Positions 21,657-23,220 of a DNA stretch of 23,220 nucleotides are shown here, one piece after another. A model generated the notes under the pieces. It did no database searches, was not told where the DNA came from, and was given only the letters and a program-made list of their open reading frames with translations. Within the stretch, counting starts at the first letter, position 1. Each line of letters starts with the position of its first letter. Source of the stretch: JAUXIQ01 sp030620925 [NCBI: Nitrospinota bacterium] (lineage in GTDB: Bacteria > JAUXIQ01); contig JAUXIQ010000005.1 in NCBI GenBank assembly GCA_030620925.1, forward strand, positions 1 through 23,220. Direction: 5' to 3'. The translations under genes were made by a program, and so were the position numbers.

Positions 21657-23220
21657 ATGGATGAGGTTCGCGGGTACATGCTGGCTGCCGAGGCAGTGAA
21701 AAGGGAGGGAGTGGACACCGTCTTCTTTCTCATGGGCGGCCCCATCACTCCGGTAGTAAAGGCTTGCATGGAGATGGGAATAAGGGCGGTGGATGTCCGC
21801 CACGAGCAGGCAGCGGCCATGATGGCCCACGGCTGGAGCAGGGTCACGGGCAGGCCGGGAGTCTGTTTCACCTGTTCGGGGCCCGGCACCACCAACGCCG
21901 CCACCGGCATCGCCAACGCTTTCGTTGACGGAGCTCCCGTGGTCTACATCGGCGGCTCGAGCCCGCTGGTTCGCGCCGGGACCTACGCGTTTCAGGATAT
22001 CGACCAGGTGGCCATGCTAAAGCCCGTCACCAAATGGGCTGAGCAGGTGCAGGAGGGCGGCAGGATAGCCGAGCTGGTGCGCACCGCGTTTCGCAAGGCG
22101 GTGAGCGGAAAGCCGGGTCCGGTTTACCTCGATCTTCCCTGGGACATAATTTACAGCAAAGTGGATCGTAGCAGGGTGGAGCTTCCCCCCTTTCCTGAGA
22201 CGGCTGGCCGACCCCAGGCCGACCCCGTTATGGTGGAATCGGCGGTTGAAATACTTAAACGGGCCGAGAGACCGCTGATAGTGGCGGGGAGCGGGGTACT
22301 CTGGTCGGGGGCGGAAGACGAGCTGGCCCGTCTGGTGGATGAGACCGGCCTGCCCCTTTTCACCACCCCCCTGGCCAGGGGGATTATCCCTGAAGACCAC
22401 AAGCGCTCTTTCATCGCCGCCCGTTCGTTGGCCTTCAGCGAGGCGGACGCCCTTTTAGTGGTGGGCACGAGGTTCAGCTTCATCATGGCCTTCGGGCAGC
22501 CGCCGCGCTTCAACGCCAGGGCGAAAATAATACGCGCAGACATAGACCCTGAGGAGATTGGTCATAATCGGGCCGTGGACGTTCCTCTGGTGGGAGACGC
22601 CCGGCAAGTGATCACGCAGCTTTTAGAAGAGGCTGCGGGCGCCGTGCACGTGGAAGACGATTCCCCCTGGATCAAAACGCTGCGCGAAAAGGATGCAACC
22701 AACAGGGAAGAGTTGACCCCCCTCCTTAACTCCGAAAAGATACCCGTTCATCCGCTCAGGCTTTGCAAGGAAATAAGCGATTTCATGGACCATGACGCCA
22801 CGCTGATAGTGGACGGGCACGAGATACTGAACTACGCCCGTCAATCCATTCCCGTCTATTATCCGAGGCACCGGTTGAACCCGGGGGCTTTCGGCTGCAT
22901 CGGCGTGGGCCTGCCTTTCGGGGTGGCCGCCAAGCTGGCCCGGCCCGACGGCCAGGTAGTGGTGCTTACCGGTGACGGCTCGTTCGGTCTCAACGGATTT
23001 GAGATGGACACCGCTATACGCAATAACCTCCCCATTATGGTGGTTATAAGCAACAACGGGGGATGGACTGCAGGCGGGGAGGGACGCTGGGATATACCGG
23101 GCAGGGAGCTGGGCTTCGGCCGCTACGAAAAGATGGTGGAGGCTTTCGGAGGGCACGCCGAATACGTCACCGACCCGCGAGAGATCAGGCCCGCCCTGGA
23201 AAGGGCGAAAGCTTCGGGCG
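21657..23220 (+). CDS. ThDP-dependent enzyme, acetolactate synthase/2-hydroxyacyl-CoA lyase type (partial)
   Basis: The frame is open from ATG 21657 to the window edge (521 codons); the family is usually about 540-600 residues, so the C-terminus is missing. The N-terminal ThDP domain begins MDEVRGYMLAAEAVKREGVD, with catalytic Glu50 in DVRHEQAAAMMAHGW and 'VCFTCSGPGTTNAATGIANAFVDGAPVVYIGG'. A central domain follows ('RPLIVAGSGVLWSGA'), then the ThDP/Mg motif GDGSFG (439-444) with NN at 466-467. The family includes acetolactate synthase, oxalyl-CoA decarboxylase and 2-hydroxyacyl-CoA lyase. I cannot choose between them. No small regulatory subunit or CoA-transferase gene is visible. A GGAG ribosome-binding site lies 9 nt upstream. 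Confidence 0.9.
   Translation, partial: MDEVRGYMLAAEAVKREGVDTVFFLMGGPITPVVKACMEMGIRAVDVRHEQAAAMMAHGWSRVTGRPGVCFTCSGPGTTNAATGIANAFVDGAPVVYIGGSSPLVRAGTYAFQDIDQVAMLKPVTKWAEQVQEGGRIAELVRTAFRKAVSGKPGPVYLDLPWDIIYSKVDRSRVELPPFPETAGRPQADPVMVESAVEILKRAERPLIVAGSGVLWSGAEDELARLVDETGLPLFTTPLARGIIPEDHKRSFIAARSLAFSEADALLVVGTRFSFIMAFGQPPRFNARAKIIRADIDPEEIGHNRAVDVPLVGDARQVITQLLEEAAGAVHVEDDSPWIKTLREKDATNREELTPLLNSEKIPVHPLRLCKEISDFMDHDATLIVDGHEILNYARQSIPVYYPRHRLNPGAFGCIGVGLPFGVAAKLARPDGQVVVLTGDGSFGLNGFEMDTAIRNNLPIMVVISNNGGWTAGGEGRWDIPGRELGFGRYEKMVEAFGGHAEYVTDPREIRPALERAKASG

Noticed and set aside
1-23220. CRISPR arrays, insertion sequences, rRNA genes
   Set aside because: No regularly spaced repeats, transposase-like proteins, terminal inverted repeats or rRNA sequences were seen.

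Overview
The window is a 23.2-kb piece of bacterial chromosome. A short accessory left end (about 1-2340) is followed by dense core genes. The lineage cannot be fixed by eye. The run pilM-pilN-pilO, aroB, TPR gene, aroQ, M24 peptidase, efp, accB, accC, the LpoA/Peripla_BP_6-type binding protein beside rarA, and a hybrid histidine kinase of the 'VAHEFNN' type together resemble Deltaproteobacteria (Desulfobacterota) or neighbouring phyla such as Nitrospirota. This is an inference from gene order and protein style, not from a phylogenetic marker. GTG and TTG starts are common. The core looks moderately GC-rich and the left end is visibly more AT-rich.

Layout. (1) 1-2340: a PilZ-domain protein, a SnoaL-like protein, an unrecognised small protein, a HIRAN-domain protein and a small zinc-ribbon ORF with an apparent frame disruption. 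This block ends at an orphan copy of a tmRNA 3' end (2317-2342, minus strand), which is a typical integration site. (2) 2618-7405, minus strand: tRNA-Arg(TCG), a GalU-like sugar-nucleotide transferase, rarA and a periplasmic ligand-binding protein, probably one transcription unit; then a yidD-like gene and khpA, the latter with a near-consensus promoter. (3) 7558-8496: an M50 (site-2-protease-like) membrane metalloprotease. (4) 8581-17247, plus strand: the type IV pilus inner-membrane genes pilM-N-O run directly into aroB, a TPR gene, aroQ, an aminopeptidase P homologue, efp, accB and accC. pilP, pilQ and aroK, which accompany these genes in many Proteobacteria, are absent here. (5) 17309-21464: a membrane-anchored fusion of a PstS-like and a PhnD-like binding domain carrying a CXXCH motif, followed by a large hybrid histidine kinase. 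(6) 21490-21564: a compound palindrome. (7) 21657-23220: the start of a ThDP-dependent enzyme that runs off the window.

How the parts work together. PilM, PilN and PilO form the inner-membrane platform of type IV pili. AroB and AroQ act in the shikimate pathway, EF-P relieves ribosome stalling at polyprolines, and AccB with AccC makes carboxybiotin for fatty-acid synthesis. The most unusual module is the PstS-PhnD-CXXCH protein beside the hybrid kinase. No ABC permease or ATPase gene is nearby, so the binding protein may be a sensory component that feeds the kinase rather than a transport component. The CXXCH sits where the PhnD family normally has a short linker, which raises the possibility of bound haem or metal and redox sensing.
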